From Oxalobacteraceae bacterium UBA6704 (GTDB lineage Bacteria; Pseudomonadota; Gammaproteobacteria; Burkholderiales; Burkholderiaceae_D): 64,000 bases of DNA. The notes under the pieces are model-generated. The model was not told the DNA's origin, did no database searches, and saw only the letters and a list, made by a program, of their open reading frames with translations. The position numbers were made by a program, and so were the translations under genes. Shown one piece after another: positions 54,093-62,431 of the stretch. Position 1 is the stretch's first letter. Each line of letters starts with the position of its first letter. Location: positions 1 through 64,000 of the forward strand of contig DKJA01000148.1 of NCBI GenBank assembly GCA_002454505.1, in the 5' to 3' direction.

Positions 54093-56276
54093 TCATTGCT
54101 GCACCACGTTCCGCTCGATCGCTTCGCTGTGCACGATGATTTTTGCCGCATCGGCCTGCAGCAGCCGGATGCGCCGCTGCACCACTGGCCAGCCGGGCCA
54201 GTCCACCGAACCGGTGGCATCGACGGCCGGCACGGAGGCCAGTTCCGCCTCCAGCGTCGGCACCGGCGCGTCCACGCCGTGCTTCGCCAGCGCGGCGGAC
54301 AATGTGCGGCACACCTGCACGTGGCTGGCGGCCAGCATCGCATTCACTTCCTGGGCCGGCACGTCCTTCACGTGGCGGCGCAGGATCGCCCGCAGCGCCG
54401 CCACGTGGGCCACCAACAGGTAGTTCTGCACGACGAACAGGTTGATGTCTTCCACGGCGCGGCGCTTGCTGGCCGGTTCGTCCAGCATCCGCACCAGCGC
54501 GGCCGACAGGCTGGCCAGGCTGTCCATCAGGCCCTTCCTCTGGATGCGGTAGGGGAAGTCGTTGCGGCATTTCCCCTGCAGCAGCTCGAAGCTCGCTTCC
54601 ATATAGCGCTGGTTGGCCGCCAGCACCTGCCGGATCAGCGTGGGCAGCGTGCGGTATTCCCAGCTTGGCAGCACGAAGCTGAACACGGTGGCCACGAAGG
54701 CGCCGATGAAGGTGTCGATCAGGCGTTCCGAGATCGCGTTCACGCTGCCGCCGGCCGCGAGATTCATCTGCAGCAGGATCATGATCGACACGGCGATCGC
54801 CGTGTAGCGGTAGCGCAGGTAGACGAAGGTGGGCGTGGCGATCGTCGCCAGCACCAGCACCGCCAGCAAAAACGCCGTGTGGTTGAAGAAGGTCAGCACG
54901 ATGGCCGCCACCACGCAGCCGATGACGGTGCCGACGATGCGGTCGCTGCGGCGCTGCTTGGTCATCGAGAAGCTGGGCCGCAGGATGATCACGATGGTCA
55001 GGATGATCCAGTAGCTGTGCGCCGAATAGGGCAGCAGCGTGCCGATCGCGAGGCCCGCAGCAATCGCCATCGCCACGCGCAGCGCGAAGCGGAAGATCGG
55101 CGAATCCATGCGGAAGTGCGACAGCATCACCTGCAGCTCGTACTTCTGCTGCGACAGGAAGGGCTGCATGTCGGCGTCAATCCAGAACGGCGTGCTGTCG
55201 TAGGCCTTCTGGCTGGCCACGTGCAGCTCGCCCACCATGCCGATGATGGCGCGCACCTTGTTGCGCTGGGCGCGCAGCACGGCCAGCGCTTCCTGGGCGG
55301 GCTTGCCTTCGTCGACGCGGCGCTGCAGTGCCGCCAGCTCCGCCTCGATCGCATCGAGCTCCGGCTCGTAGCTGATCTCCGGGAACGAGGCGCGCTTGCG
55401 CGTGACGTCGTAGGCCACCGACTCGATGTCGCGCGCGCACTTGAACGCCAGGTCGCGCAGCGAATTGAGGGCCGGCGAATCGGCCAGGTGCACGCGCAGC
55501 TGCGCGTAATCCGTGTGCGTGGACAGGATCAGCTCATACAGGTCCAGCATGCACACGTGCACCTGCACGACGATGGCGTCCTTGCGGTTCTGGTGGGCGC
55601 GCAGGATCAGGTCGCGCGACGCCTGCTGCTTGTCCGCCAGCTGCGCCTGGTGGCGCACCAGCTTGTTGAACTGCTCGGTGAGGTTGTAGCGGGTGTCGTA
55701 GAAATCGGCCTTGATGTCGATGTAGGCGGCCAGTTCGAACAGCGCTTCGGCCAGCACCTGCTGCTTGATGCGGTGGCGCAGCAGCCACGACACGCCCATT
55801 GCATACGCCAGATAGGCCAGGCCGCCCAGCGTGAACAGGCCGGCGTGTTCCAGCGCCTGCAGCGGCGTCAGGTGGTGCTCCATCGACATCGTCATGATGA
55901 ACAGCGTGGCCAGCTGCAGCGGCATCGACTTCTTGCCGTAGACGACCATCATGCTGGCGAAGAAGGACAGCACGACGAGCACGGCGATCAGCAGCCAGAA
56001 ATACGGCGCGCACAGGCTGACCAGCAGCGTCACGAGGCTGCACAGCAGCACCGACGCCATCATCTCGTTGAACTTGTGGCGCAACGGGCTGGGCATGTCC
56101 ATCAGCGCCGTGCACAGCGCGCCGATGCCGACCGACAGCGCGGTGGGCATGTCGGCCACCGCCAGCGTCAGCCAGATGATGCCGATCAGGCCCGCGCCGA
56201 AGCGCAGGCCCAGATGGAAGTAATGACTGTAGAAGAAGGTGCGCGCGCTCAGTGCATAGTGCATCGGCTGCGCCAT
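54093..56276 (-). CDS. FUSC-family (YccS/AaeB-like) membrane protein
   Basis: 727-aa protein with two sets of about five to six membrane helices (approximately 25-170 and 390-520) separated by a helical cytoplasmic region with many charged residues, and a C-terminal cytoplasmic domain. The second helical bundle contains SYWIILTIVIILRPSFSMTKQRRSDRIVGTVIG, a fusaric-acid-resistance/YccS signature. The start follows the peptidase stop by one base. The family exports aromatic acids or is of unknown function. Confidence 0.88.
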   Translation of the reverse strand: MAQPMHYALSARTFFYSHYFHLGLRFGAGLIGIIWLTLAVADMPTALSVGIGALCTALMDMPSPLRHKFNEMMASVLLCSLVTLLVSLCAPYFWLLIAVLVVLSFFASMMVVYGKKSMPLQLATLFIMTMSMEHHLTPLQALEHAGLFTLGGLAYLAYAMGVSWLLRHRIKQQVLAEALFELAAYIDIKADFYDTRYNLTEQFNKLVRHQAQLADKQQASRDLILRAHQNRKDAIVVQVHVCMLDLYELILSTHTDYAQLRVHLADSPALNSLRDLAFKCARDIESVAYDVTRKRASFPEISYEPELDAIEAELAALQRRVDEGKPAQEALAVLRAQRNKVRAIIGMVGELHVASQKAYDSTPFWIDADMQPFLSQQKYELQVMLSHFRMDSPIFRFALRVAMAIAAGLAIGTLLPYSAHSYWIILTIVIILRPSFSMTKQRRSDRIVGTVIGCVVAAIVLTFFNHTAFLLAVLVLATIATPTFVYLRYRYTAIAVSIMILLQMNLAAGGSVNAISERLIDTFIGAFVATVFSFVLPSWEYRTLPTLIRQVLAANQRYMEASFELLQGKCRNDFPYRIQRKGLMDSLASLSAALVRMLDEPASKRRAVEDINLFVVQNYLLVAHVAALRAILRRHVKDVPAQEVNAMLAASHVQVCRTLSAALAKHGVDAPVPTLEAELASVPAVDATGSVDWPGWPVVQRRIRLLQADAAKIIVHSEAIERNVVQQ

Positions 56277-56277
56277 G

Positions 56278-57966
56278 TTACAGCAGCCCCAGGACCGGAT
56301 AACGGCGCCATTCGGGCTCCGCGTGACGGGCGCAGTTGTGCAGGATGAAGTGCAGCACCGCATCCTGGTCGCCCAGCTTTTCCGGATTGGCCGCCTTCCA
56401 TGCGTCGAACTTGGCTTTCAGTTCCGGCTCGGTGGCCAGCAGCTCCACGGCCAGGTCTTCGAACACATAGTCGGAGATCGCTTCCTTCTTCTCCAGCACG
56501 GAATTGAAGAAGCCCCAGCGGAAGAAGCTGTCGTGGCCCTGCGGCTCCAGCGTTTCGACGGCGTAGCGGGCATTGTCCTGGTCCAGCGACACGATCCAGT
56601 CGCCCGGGTTCAGCGTGAACGTGCCGGTACGCGCTTCGACATCCACCGTGTCGTGGAACATGTGGCCTTCGTAGGCGGTCGCACGGGTCGACAATTCGCC
56701 GATGTGGTAATAGCGTGCCTGCACCTGCTGCGGTTCCGCCACGCGCGTCATCTCGACGCCGTTCCACTGCAGCCGCTCGACGACTTCGCGCCACGCCTGC
56801 GGAATCACGTAGGCCTTCGGCACCTGCACCACGGCGTCCGGCAGGAAGCTGTTGAAGTAGGGGATGTCCTTCTCGTACGGCTTGCTGCGGTCGTAGGACA
56901 GGCGCGTGTAGTTACCCAGCACGCTTGGGTGGCGGCGCGCTTCGTAACCCTTGAAGCGGAAGGTGGACGGATGCGCTTCGTCCATCCGCCACGTGACGGC
57001 CCATTCCTTCTGCTTGCGCTGGGCGGCTTTCGCTTCGCGGCGCAGGCGCTGGATCTCGTCCGCGTGCTGCACGGTGAACTCGCGCGTCACGTCGATCAGC
57101 GTACGCATCGAGTCGTAGCGGTCTTTAAAAGGCTTCAGCATGTGCGTCTCCGGCATGAAGCCGATGATGTTGTGCAGCGCCGTGAAGCCCGTCGAGAAGC
57201 GGGGTACTTCGAGGAATTCGGCGATGCCATCGTCCGGCGTGTCCTGCACCGGATTGACGTACGGGCAGGTGGGCCAGCCGCGCTGTTCCATGTCGCTGAA
57301 GATCTGCGGCAGCATGGTCCCGCGCAGGAAGGGGCCGAGGCCGGAGCCCAGCTTGTCGGCCTGCGTGTGAATGAGCGTCATCGCGTACGTGTAGTCCGCG
57401 CCGTTGGACGTGTGCGTATCGACCATCACGTCCGGATCCCAGGCGGTGATCAGCTCATTGAAGAAGCGGGCGTTCAAGGTATCGCACTTGACGAAGTCGC
57501 GGTTCAGGTCCAGGTGGCGGCTGTTGCCGCGGAAGCCGAACAGCTCCGGGCCGTCCTGGTTCGGCCGCGACGTGCTGGCGCGGTTCAGCGCCCCATCGAC
57601 GTTGTAGACGGGGACGAACAGCACCACCGTGTTACCGAGGCTGGCCAGCTTTTGCGGGTCGAAACAGAAGTCGCGGACGATGGCCATGCAGGCGTCGATG
57701 CCTTCCGGCTCGCCCGGGTGGATGCCGTTATTGTTGAAGAAGACGGGCCGGCCGGCGCGCTTGATCTCCTCGCGGTCGAACACGCCGTCCGCGCTCACCA
57801 CGCCCACGTGCAGCGGAATGCCGCCGTCCGACACGCCGGCCTGCCCGAAACGCAGCACCTGTGGGAACCGTCGCGCCAGTTCTTCATAGAAGGCGATGCA
57901 GTCGGTCCACAGCGTGGTCTGGTTCTGGTTGCCTTGTTCGTAAGGCGTGGGCATTTCTGGGTGCAT
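56278..57966 (-). CDS. M14-family zinc carboxypeptidase
   Basis: 562-aa peptidase without a signal peptide. Zinc ligands H and E are in NNNGIHPGEPEGIDA and the third histidine in VDTHTSNGADY; the LDLNRDF loop provides the substrate arginine. The C-terminal 200 residues form an extra beta-rich domain. The ATG with MHPEMPTPYEQ is chosen; a second ATG four codons on is possible. It heads an operon with a FUSC protein and an exporter. Confidence 0.88.
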   Translation of the reverse strand: MHPEMPTPYEQGNQNQTTLWTDCIAFYEELARRFPQVLRFGQAGVSDGGIPLHVGVVSADGVFDREEIKRAGRPVFFNNNGIHPGEPEGIDACMAIVRDFCFDPQKLASLGNTVVLFVPVYNVDGALNRASTSRPNQDGPELFGFRGNSRHLDLNRDFVKCDTLNARFFNELITAWDPDVMVDTHTSNGADYTYAMTLIHTQADKLGSGLGPFLRGTMLPQIFSDMEQRGWPTCPYVNPVQDTPDDGIAEFLEVPRFSTGFTALHNIIGFMPETHMLKPFKDRYDSMRTLIDVTREFTVQHADEIQRLRREAKAAQRKQKEWAVTWRMDEAHPSTFRFKGYEARRHPSVLGNYTRLSYDRSKPYEKDIPYFNSFLPDAVVQVPKAYVIPQAWREVVERLQWNGVEMTRVAEPQQVQARYYHIGELSTRATAYEGHMFHDTVDVEARTGTFTLNPGDWIVSLDQDNARYAVETLEPQGHDSFFRWGFFNSVLEKKEAISDYVFEDLAVELLATEPELKAKFDAWKAANPEKLGDQDAVLHFILHNCARHAEPEWRRYPVLGLL

Positions 57967-58118
57967 GGTCTGGATCTCAGGAGCGATGGTGGAGCGGCGC
58001 AGCCGGGTAGGCGGCCGCAATGGGGATCGATGCGGAATTGTAGCATCGCGGTTTGCGCCCATTCATGGCCGCGCGGGCCCGGCCGTGCTATCAGTGGGGC
58101 GTCCGTTCCGGAGGCCCG

Positions 58119-58793
58119 ATGAAACCGCTGATCGCCATCGTCTTCATGCTGTTCGTGCATGCCGCCCACTGCGCCGATACGCCCCGTTACCGCATCACGA
58201 TTCCATCCGGCGCGGCAAGGCAGGCGCCGGCCGGCGGCGCGGTGCAGTTCATCGGCACGGCCACGGCGCTGGTGCGCGTGCGGGGGCTGACGGTGCTGGT
58301 CGATCCGGGCGCGGACTCCGAGCTGCCGGCGGCCGATGTGGTGGTGCTGACGCAGCCGGCGTGGGAACGGCGGGATGTGCCGGCATGGAGCCTGGGCCCC
58401 GTCGTGACGACGATCGGGCCGGCGCGTGAATTGCGGGCGCTGGGTTTTCGCAGCGTGTATCCGCTCGATACGTGGGAAGACGTCACGGTGCGCAAGGGCG
58501 ATACGCGGCTGCGCCTGACGTCCCTGCCGGACCCGCGCGGCATGCGCCCCGACGCGATGGCCATGATGCTGGACTTCGGGCCGGCGTGCCGCGTGTACGT
58601 GCATGGCGCAGCCCTGTCGCAGGACGACATCGGCATGATCCCGCAGCGCTTTCCCGGCGCGCGCCTGGCGCTGCTGCGCGAGGCGGGCACGCCGCTGCTG
58701 CTGAAGGTGGCGCAGAACGGCCGCGAAGCGAGCATCGAGCGCCCGGTGCTGCGCGGCGAGCCGTACCGGTTCGGCACGGCCAACTGCCGCTGA
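58119..58793 (+). CDS. Degenerate metallo-beta-lactamase-fold protein, secreted
   Basis: 224 aa with a signal peptide (1-20) and GGAGG before the ATG. The segment AVQFIGTATALVRVRGLTVLVDPG is typical of UlaG-like MBL proteins. The position of the HxHxDH metal motif reads LTQPAWERRD, and the later GDT motif reads HGAA, so metal ligands are missing. Probably non-catalytic or of altered chemistry. Divergent from the M14 gene, convergent with the next. Confidence 0.72.
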   Translation: MKPLIAIVFMLFVHAAHCADTPRYRITIPSGAARQAPAGGAVQFIGTATALVRVRGLTVLVDPGADSELPAADVVVLTQPAWERRDVPAWSLGPVVTTIGPARELRALGFRSVYPLDTWEDVTVRKGDTRLRLTSLPDPRGMRPDAMAMMLDFGPACRVYVHGAALSQDDIGMIPQRFPGARLALLREAGTPLLLKVAQNGREASIERPVLRGEPYRFGTANCR

Positions 58794-58799
58794 AGCCTG

Positions 58800-59360
58800 T
58801 TATTTCTTGGCGTTCGTCTCGACCCACTGCGCAAACGCGGCGCCGAACTTGGTCAGGAATTCCTTGGTCTGTTCGTTGGCGATGCTGCCGTCGTCGCCCA
58901 GCAGCTTGGCCGAGTTGCCGATATAGACTTCCGGCGCCGGCATCACGGGCACGTTCAGGAACACCACCGCCTGGCGGATATTGTGATTCGCACCGAAGCC
59001 GCCAGTGGCGCCCGGCGACTGCGTGACGACGGCGGCCGGCTTGCCGTCCCAGATGCTTTCGCCCCACGGACGCGAACCCACGTCAATCGCGTTCTTCAGC
59101 GCGCCGGGGATCGTGCGGTTGTATTCGGGCGACACGAACAGTACGGCATCGGTGCCTTTCAGCGTCTCGCGGAATTTCGTCCACGCGGCCGGCACATCGG
59201 CGCCTTCCAGGTCTTCGTTATACAGCGGCAGGTCGCCCAGCTCGACGAACACGGCCTCCAGCGACGCCGGCAGCAGCGCGCCGATGGCGTGGGCATATTT
59301 GCGGGTCAGCGATTCCTTGCGCAGGCTGCCGATGAGGACAGCGACTTTTTTTGCGGCCAT
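58800..59360 (-). CDS. NADPH-dependent FMN reductase (ChrR/azoreductase type)
   Basis: 186-aa flavodoxin-like reductase. GSLRKESLTRK is the FMN phosphate-binding loop; SPEYNRTIPGALKNAIDVGSR binds the isoalloxazine ring. It reduces quinones, chromate or azo compounds in this family. GGAG precedes the ATG at 9 nt. Monocistronic, followed on the far side of its promoter by REP-like repeats. Confidence 0.92.
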   Translation of the reverse strand: MAAKKVAVLIGSLRKESLTRKYAHAIGALLPASLEAVFVELGDLPLYNEDLEGADVPAAWTKFRETLKGTDAVLFVSPEYNRTIPGALKNAIDVGSRPWGESIWDGKPAAVVTQSPGATGGFGANHNIRQAVVFLNVPVMPAPEVYIGNSAKLLGDDGSIANEQTKEFLTKFGAAFAQWVETNAKK

Positions 59361-59443
59361 GAGACACTCCGTGTGGTGTTGAAAAAGCAAAATGTACAGC
59401 ATGCCGCGCATCGGTGCCGACACTTGCCGTATCCTGCCCACCC

Positions 59444-59525
59444 GAAACGTTTCCCGAAAAATGGGGTCCGTCCCCATTTTTGAAGAAACGTTTCTCGAAA
59501 AATGGGGACGGACCCCATTTTTAAA
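59444..59525. repeat. Tandem 41-bp repeat with inverted cores
   Basis: Two direct 41-bp units (59444-59484, 59485-59525), each GAAACGTTTC-C/T-CGAAAAATGGGG...CCCCATTTTT. The cores are TGGGGTCCGTCCCCA and its reverse complement TGGGGACGGACCCCA. The flanks are direct while the cores are inverted. Related to the copies at 39.9 and 42.97 kb. Confidence 0.85.
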
Positions 59526-59538
59526 GAAATGTTGGCGT

Positions 59539-59573
59539 AAAAAAAGCCACGGCGCCGGAGCGCGCGTGGCTTT
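59539..59573 (-). terminator. Intrinsic terminator of the S46 peptidase gene
   Basis: On the minus strand AAAGCCACG/CGTGGCTTT stem with a GC-rich loop followed by a T7 run, 18 nt after the stop. Confidence 0.85.
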
Positions 59574-59590
59574 CGGGGAAGGAAAGACGC

Positions 59591-61747
59591 TTACAGCGCG
59601 TTCATTTCCTTCAGCAGGTTGTCGGCCTTGTCCACATGCTGCATGTTCCACAGGATGTAGCGCAGGTCGACCTGGATGTCGCGGGTGTTGGCCTTGTTGA
59701 AGTCCCAGTCCGAGATGATCGAGTCCAGCGTGCCGTCGAAGGCCAGGCCCACCAGCTCGCCCCTGGCGTTCAGCGCGGCGGAGCCGGAGTTGCCGCCGGT
59801 GATGTCCAGCGTGGCCAGGAAGTTGACGGGCACGGTTTTCAGCTTCGGATCGACGTACTTGCCGAAGTCCTTCGCCTTGATCGCGTCCAGCTGCGGTTTC
59901 GGTGCGTTGAACTCGCCTTCTCCGGTGGCCTTGGCAACCACGCCCTTGACGGTCGTAAACGGCGTCCACGTGGTGCCGTCGGCGCCATGGTCGCGGCCGG
60001 CGATGTTGCCGTAGGTTACGCGCAGCGTGCTGTTGGCATCCGGGTAGACGGCCTGGCCCTTCGACTTCATGTAGGCGATCTTGGCTTTCATGTAGCTGCC
60101 GTAGGCCTGCTGCAGCTTGCCGGCCAGCTCTTCGTCCTGGGCTTCTTCCTTCATGTCGGCGTCGTACAGGGCGACGGCGGCCTTGATGAAGGCGTCATTG
60201 CTGCCCTGGAAGTCGGCCGGTTTCTTGTCCAGCCATGCGGAACGTTCCGCTGCATCGTTCAGCTTGGTGCCAGCGTACAGCTTGTCCAGCGCGGCGGACA
60301 GTTCCGCATCGCTCATGCCGGCGCGCAGGCCCAGCGCCGTGTTGAACGCCGCTTTCTGTTCGGCGGCCGGCTGTGCCAGGTACTGCTTCAGGTGGTGCAT
60401 GGCCAGCGCCTTGTCCACTTTGGCGTCATACGTGCGCACGAGCCCGGCCACGCCGGCCTTCATGCGCGGCAGGTCGCGCGTCTGGTAGCCGGACTTGCGG
60501 TCGGCATCCGGCTTCTGCGATTCCTGCGCCAGGCGGTACATCGCCCGCGCCGTCGTCAGCAGGCGCGGCTGCGAGTAGCTGTAGTGGAAGTCGCGTTTTA
60601 CGCCGGCATCGCGCTCGGCGATCAGGGCTTCGACGGCGTCGATGTCGGCAGCGAACTCGGCTTTACGTTTCGCGTCGCCGGCCACCCATGCCTTCAGCTG
60701 CGCCTGCTCGGCCGTCTTGCGGGCCAGGAAGTCGCTGCCGGCATACGAGTCGATCATGCCCTGGCGATTCTTGTAGTAGTTGTTGATGCCGGCCACCTGG
60801 CCTGCGTATTTCAGCGCCAGGTCCTTGTCGCCCCTGGTTTCCCGGTCGATGATCGCCAGGTTCTCGCCGGACGCTTTCACGAAGGCCGGGTAGAACCAGT
60901 CGAACGTGAACTGCACTTCGGACGGCAGGCGGTGGCGGTTGGTGCGGCCCGGGTAGCCCATGGCCATCACGAAGTCGCCGTCCTTGACGCCTTCCTTGGC
61001 CAGCTTCAGGAAGTGCTTCGGCACGTACGGCACATTGTCCTTGCTGAAGTCGGCAGCCTTGCCGTCCTTGCTCACATAGGCGCGGTAGAAGCCGTAGTCG
61101 CCCGTGTGGCGGGGCCACATCCAGTTGTCGGTGTCGCCGCCGAACTTGCCAACGCCGGCCGGTGGCGCGTGCACCAGGCGCACGTCGCGGATTTCCAGCT
61201 GCTTGATCTGGTAGAACTCGAGGCCGCCGTAGAACGACGACACGGTGCAGCGGTGCCCCTCATCCTTTTCGCAGGCCGAGACCAGGGCTTTCTGGTTCTT
61301 CTCGATCGCATCGCTGCGCGCCTTGCCGGACAGCTTGGCCACATCGGCGGTGATGATCTTGTCCGTCACGTTCAGCACTTCCTTCGTGACGAACACGCGG
61401 GTGCCCGGCGCGGCCGGCAGCTCTTCACCCAGGTTGTGGGCGACGAAGCCGTTGGCCAGCAGATCGCGCTCCGGCGTCGAGTTCTGCGCCACGCTGCCGT
61501 ACACGCAGTGGTGGTTGGTGATGACGAGGCCTTGCGGCGACACGAACGATGCCGAGCAGCCGCCCAGGCTGACGATGGCGCCGGCCGGGAATTCCGTCAG
61601 GCGGGTCAGGCTGTTCGGGTCGAGCTTCAGGCCGGCGGCCTTCAGCTGCTTGGCGATCTGCGGCAGTTGTTGCGGCATCCACATGCCTTCGTCGGCGTGG
61701 GCGGAAGAGATGCCGAGGACGGCGAGCGCGAGAAGAGTTTTTTTCAT
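59591..61747 (-). CDS. S46-family dipeptidyl-peptidase (DPP7-like)
   Basis: 718-aa periplasmic serine peptidase with a signal peptide (1-18, ...SSAHA). Triad regions: NHHCVYG (histidine, about 79-80), GGDTDNWMWPRHTGDYGFYRAY (aspartate) and ITGGNSGSAALNARGELVGLAFDG (serine). In DPP7/DPP11 a residue after the LAFD segment sets P1 preference, Gly for hydrophobic and Arg for acidic (recalled); here it is Gly, so DPP7-like specificity is inferred. The start is the MKKTLLALA methionine. It removes dipeptides from peptide N-termini for uptake. Confidence 0.93.
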   Translation of the reverse strand: MKKTLLALAVLGISSAHADEGMWMPQQLPQIAKQLKAAGLKLDPNSLTRLTEFPAGAIVSLGGCSASFVSPQGLVITNHHCVYGSVAQNSTPERDLLANGFVAHNLGEELPAAPGTRVFVTKEVLNVTDKIITADVAKLSGKARSDAIEKNQKALVSACEKDEGHRCTVSSFYGGLEFYQIKQLEIRDVRLVHAPPAGVGKFGGDTDNWMWPRHTGDYGFYRAYVSKDGKAADFSKDNVPYVPKHFLKLAKEGVKDGDFVMAMGYPGRTNRHRLPSEVQFTFDWFYPAFVKASGENLAIIDRETRGDKDLALKYAGQVAGINNYYKNRQGMIDSYAGSDFLARKTAEQAQLKAWVAGDAKRKAEFAADIDAVEALIAERDAGVKRDFHYSYSQPRLLTTARAMYRLAQESQKPDADRKSGYQTRDLPRMKAGVAGLVRTYDAKVDKALAMHHLKQYLAQPAAEQKAAFNTALGLRAGMSDAELSAALDKLYAGTKLNDAAERSAWLDKKPADFQGSNDAFIKAAVALYDADMKEEAQDEELAGKLQQAYGSYMKAKIAYMKSKGQAVYPDANSTLRVTYGNIAGRDHGADGTTWTPFTTVKGVVAKATGEGEFNAPKPQLDAIKAKDFGKYVDPKLKTVPVNFLATLDITGGNSGSAALNARGELVGLAFDGTLDSIISDWDFNKANTRDIQVDLRYILWNMQHVDKADNLLKEMNAL

Positions 61748-61877
61748 CGAGTCTTGGAGTAGTGGTGGGTGTCCTGGCGCTGCAGGCCGCAGCGCGCCCA
61801 AAGTATCCGCATCGCGTCCGGATTCGTCAATCCCGAAATTTTGCAAAAAAGCGAAGGAAATTCGGTTTTTCGGACGC

Positions 61878-61904
61878 AAAAAAAGCCGGCACTGAGGCCG
61901 GCTT
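61878..61904 (-). terminator. Intrinsic terminator of the GlsB-like gene
   Basis: On the minus strand AAGCCGGC-CTCAGT-GCCGGCTT followed by T7, 34 nt after the stop. Confidence 0.88.
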
Positions 61905-61938
61905 CCGTTTGCTGCAGTGCAGCTTCGCAGTGAATTCC

Positions 61939-62208
61939 TTAGCGCGCGCGGCCGCGGAAGACGAGGTTCACGATCGCCAGCAGGATCACGGCGCCGAGGA
62001 ACGACACGACCAGCGACATCAGGCTGAAATCGTCCGCATTGATGGTTCCCACACCGAACAGTGGCGAGAGCAGCCAGCCGCCCAGCAGTGCGCCGACGAT
62101 GCCGACGACCACATTCAGGAACAGCCCCTGCTGGGCGTCCGTTTTCATGACCAGGCTGGCCAGCCAGCCGATGATGCCACCGATAACGATCCAGATAATG
62201 AAGCTCAT
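61939..62208 (-). CDS. GlsB/YeaQ/YmgE-family stress membrane protein
   Basis: 89-aa protein with three helices: MSFIIWIVIGGIIGWLASLVMKTDAQQGLFLNVVVGIVGALLGG is the family signature. GGGGA lies before the ATG. Transglycosylase-associated/GlsB proteins respond to general envelope stress, mechanism unknown. Divergent from the glycine-zipper stress protein. Confidence 0.92.
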   Translation of the reverse strand: MSFIIWIVIGGIIGWLASLVMKTDAQQGLFLNVVVGIVGALLGGWLLSPLFGVGTINADDFSLMSLVVSFLGAVILLAIVNLVFRGRAR

Positions 62209-62431
62209 GCTTTTCCCCTTTTTTTGATTGCTGATTGCGGTTGGAAACAGCCGGGCCGTGACAGCCCCGCCATGGAAAAAAGTGTAGGCGCCGGGCGCGG
62301 CCGGGTCAGTGCGCCAGCGTACCGAGGCGTAGGGTTCGCCTGCCGCCCCATCACGGTGCGTGAGCGTACAGAGCGTAGAGTGGCAAGCGGCCATGATGGT
62401 TCAACTTCGATCCGACTTGAAAGGAACTGCG

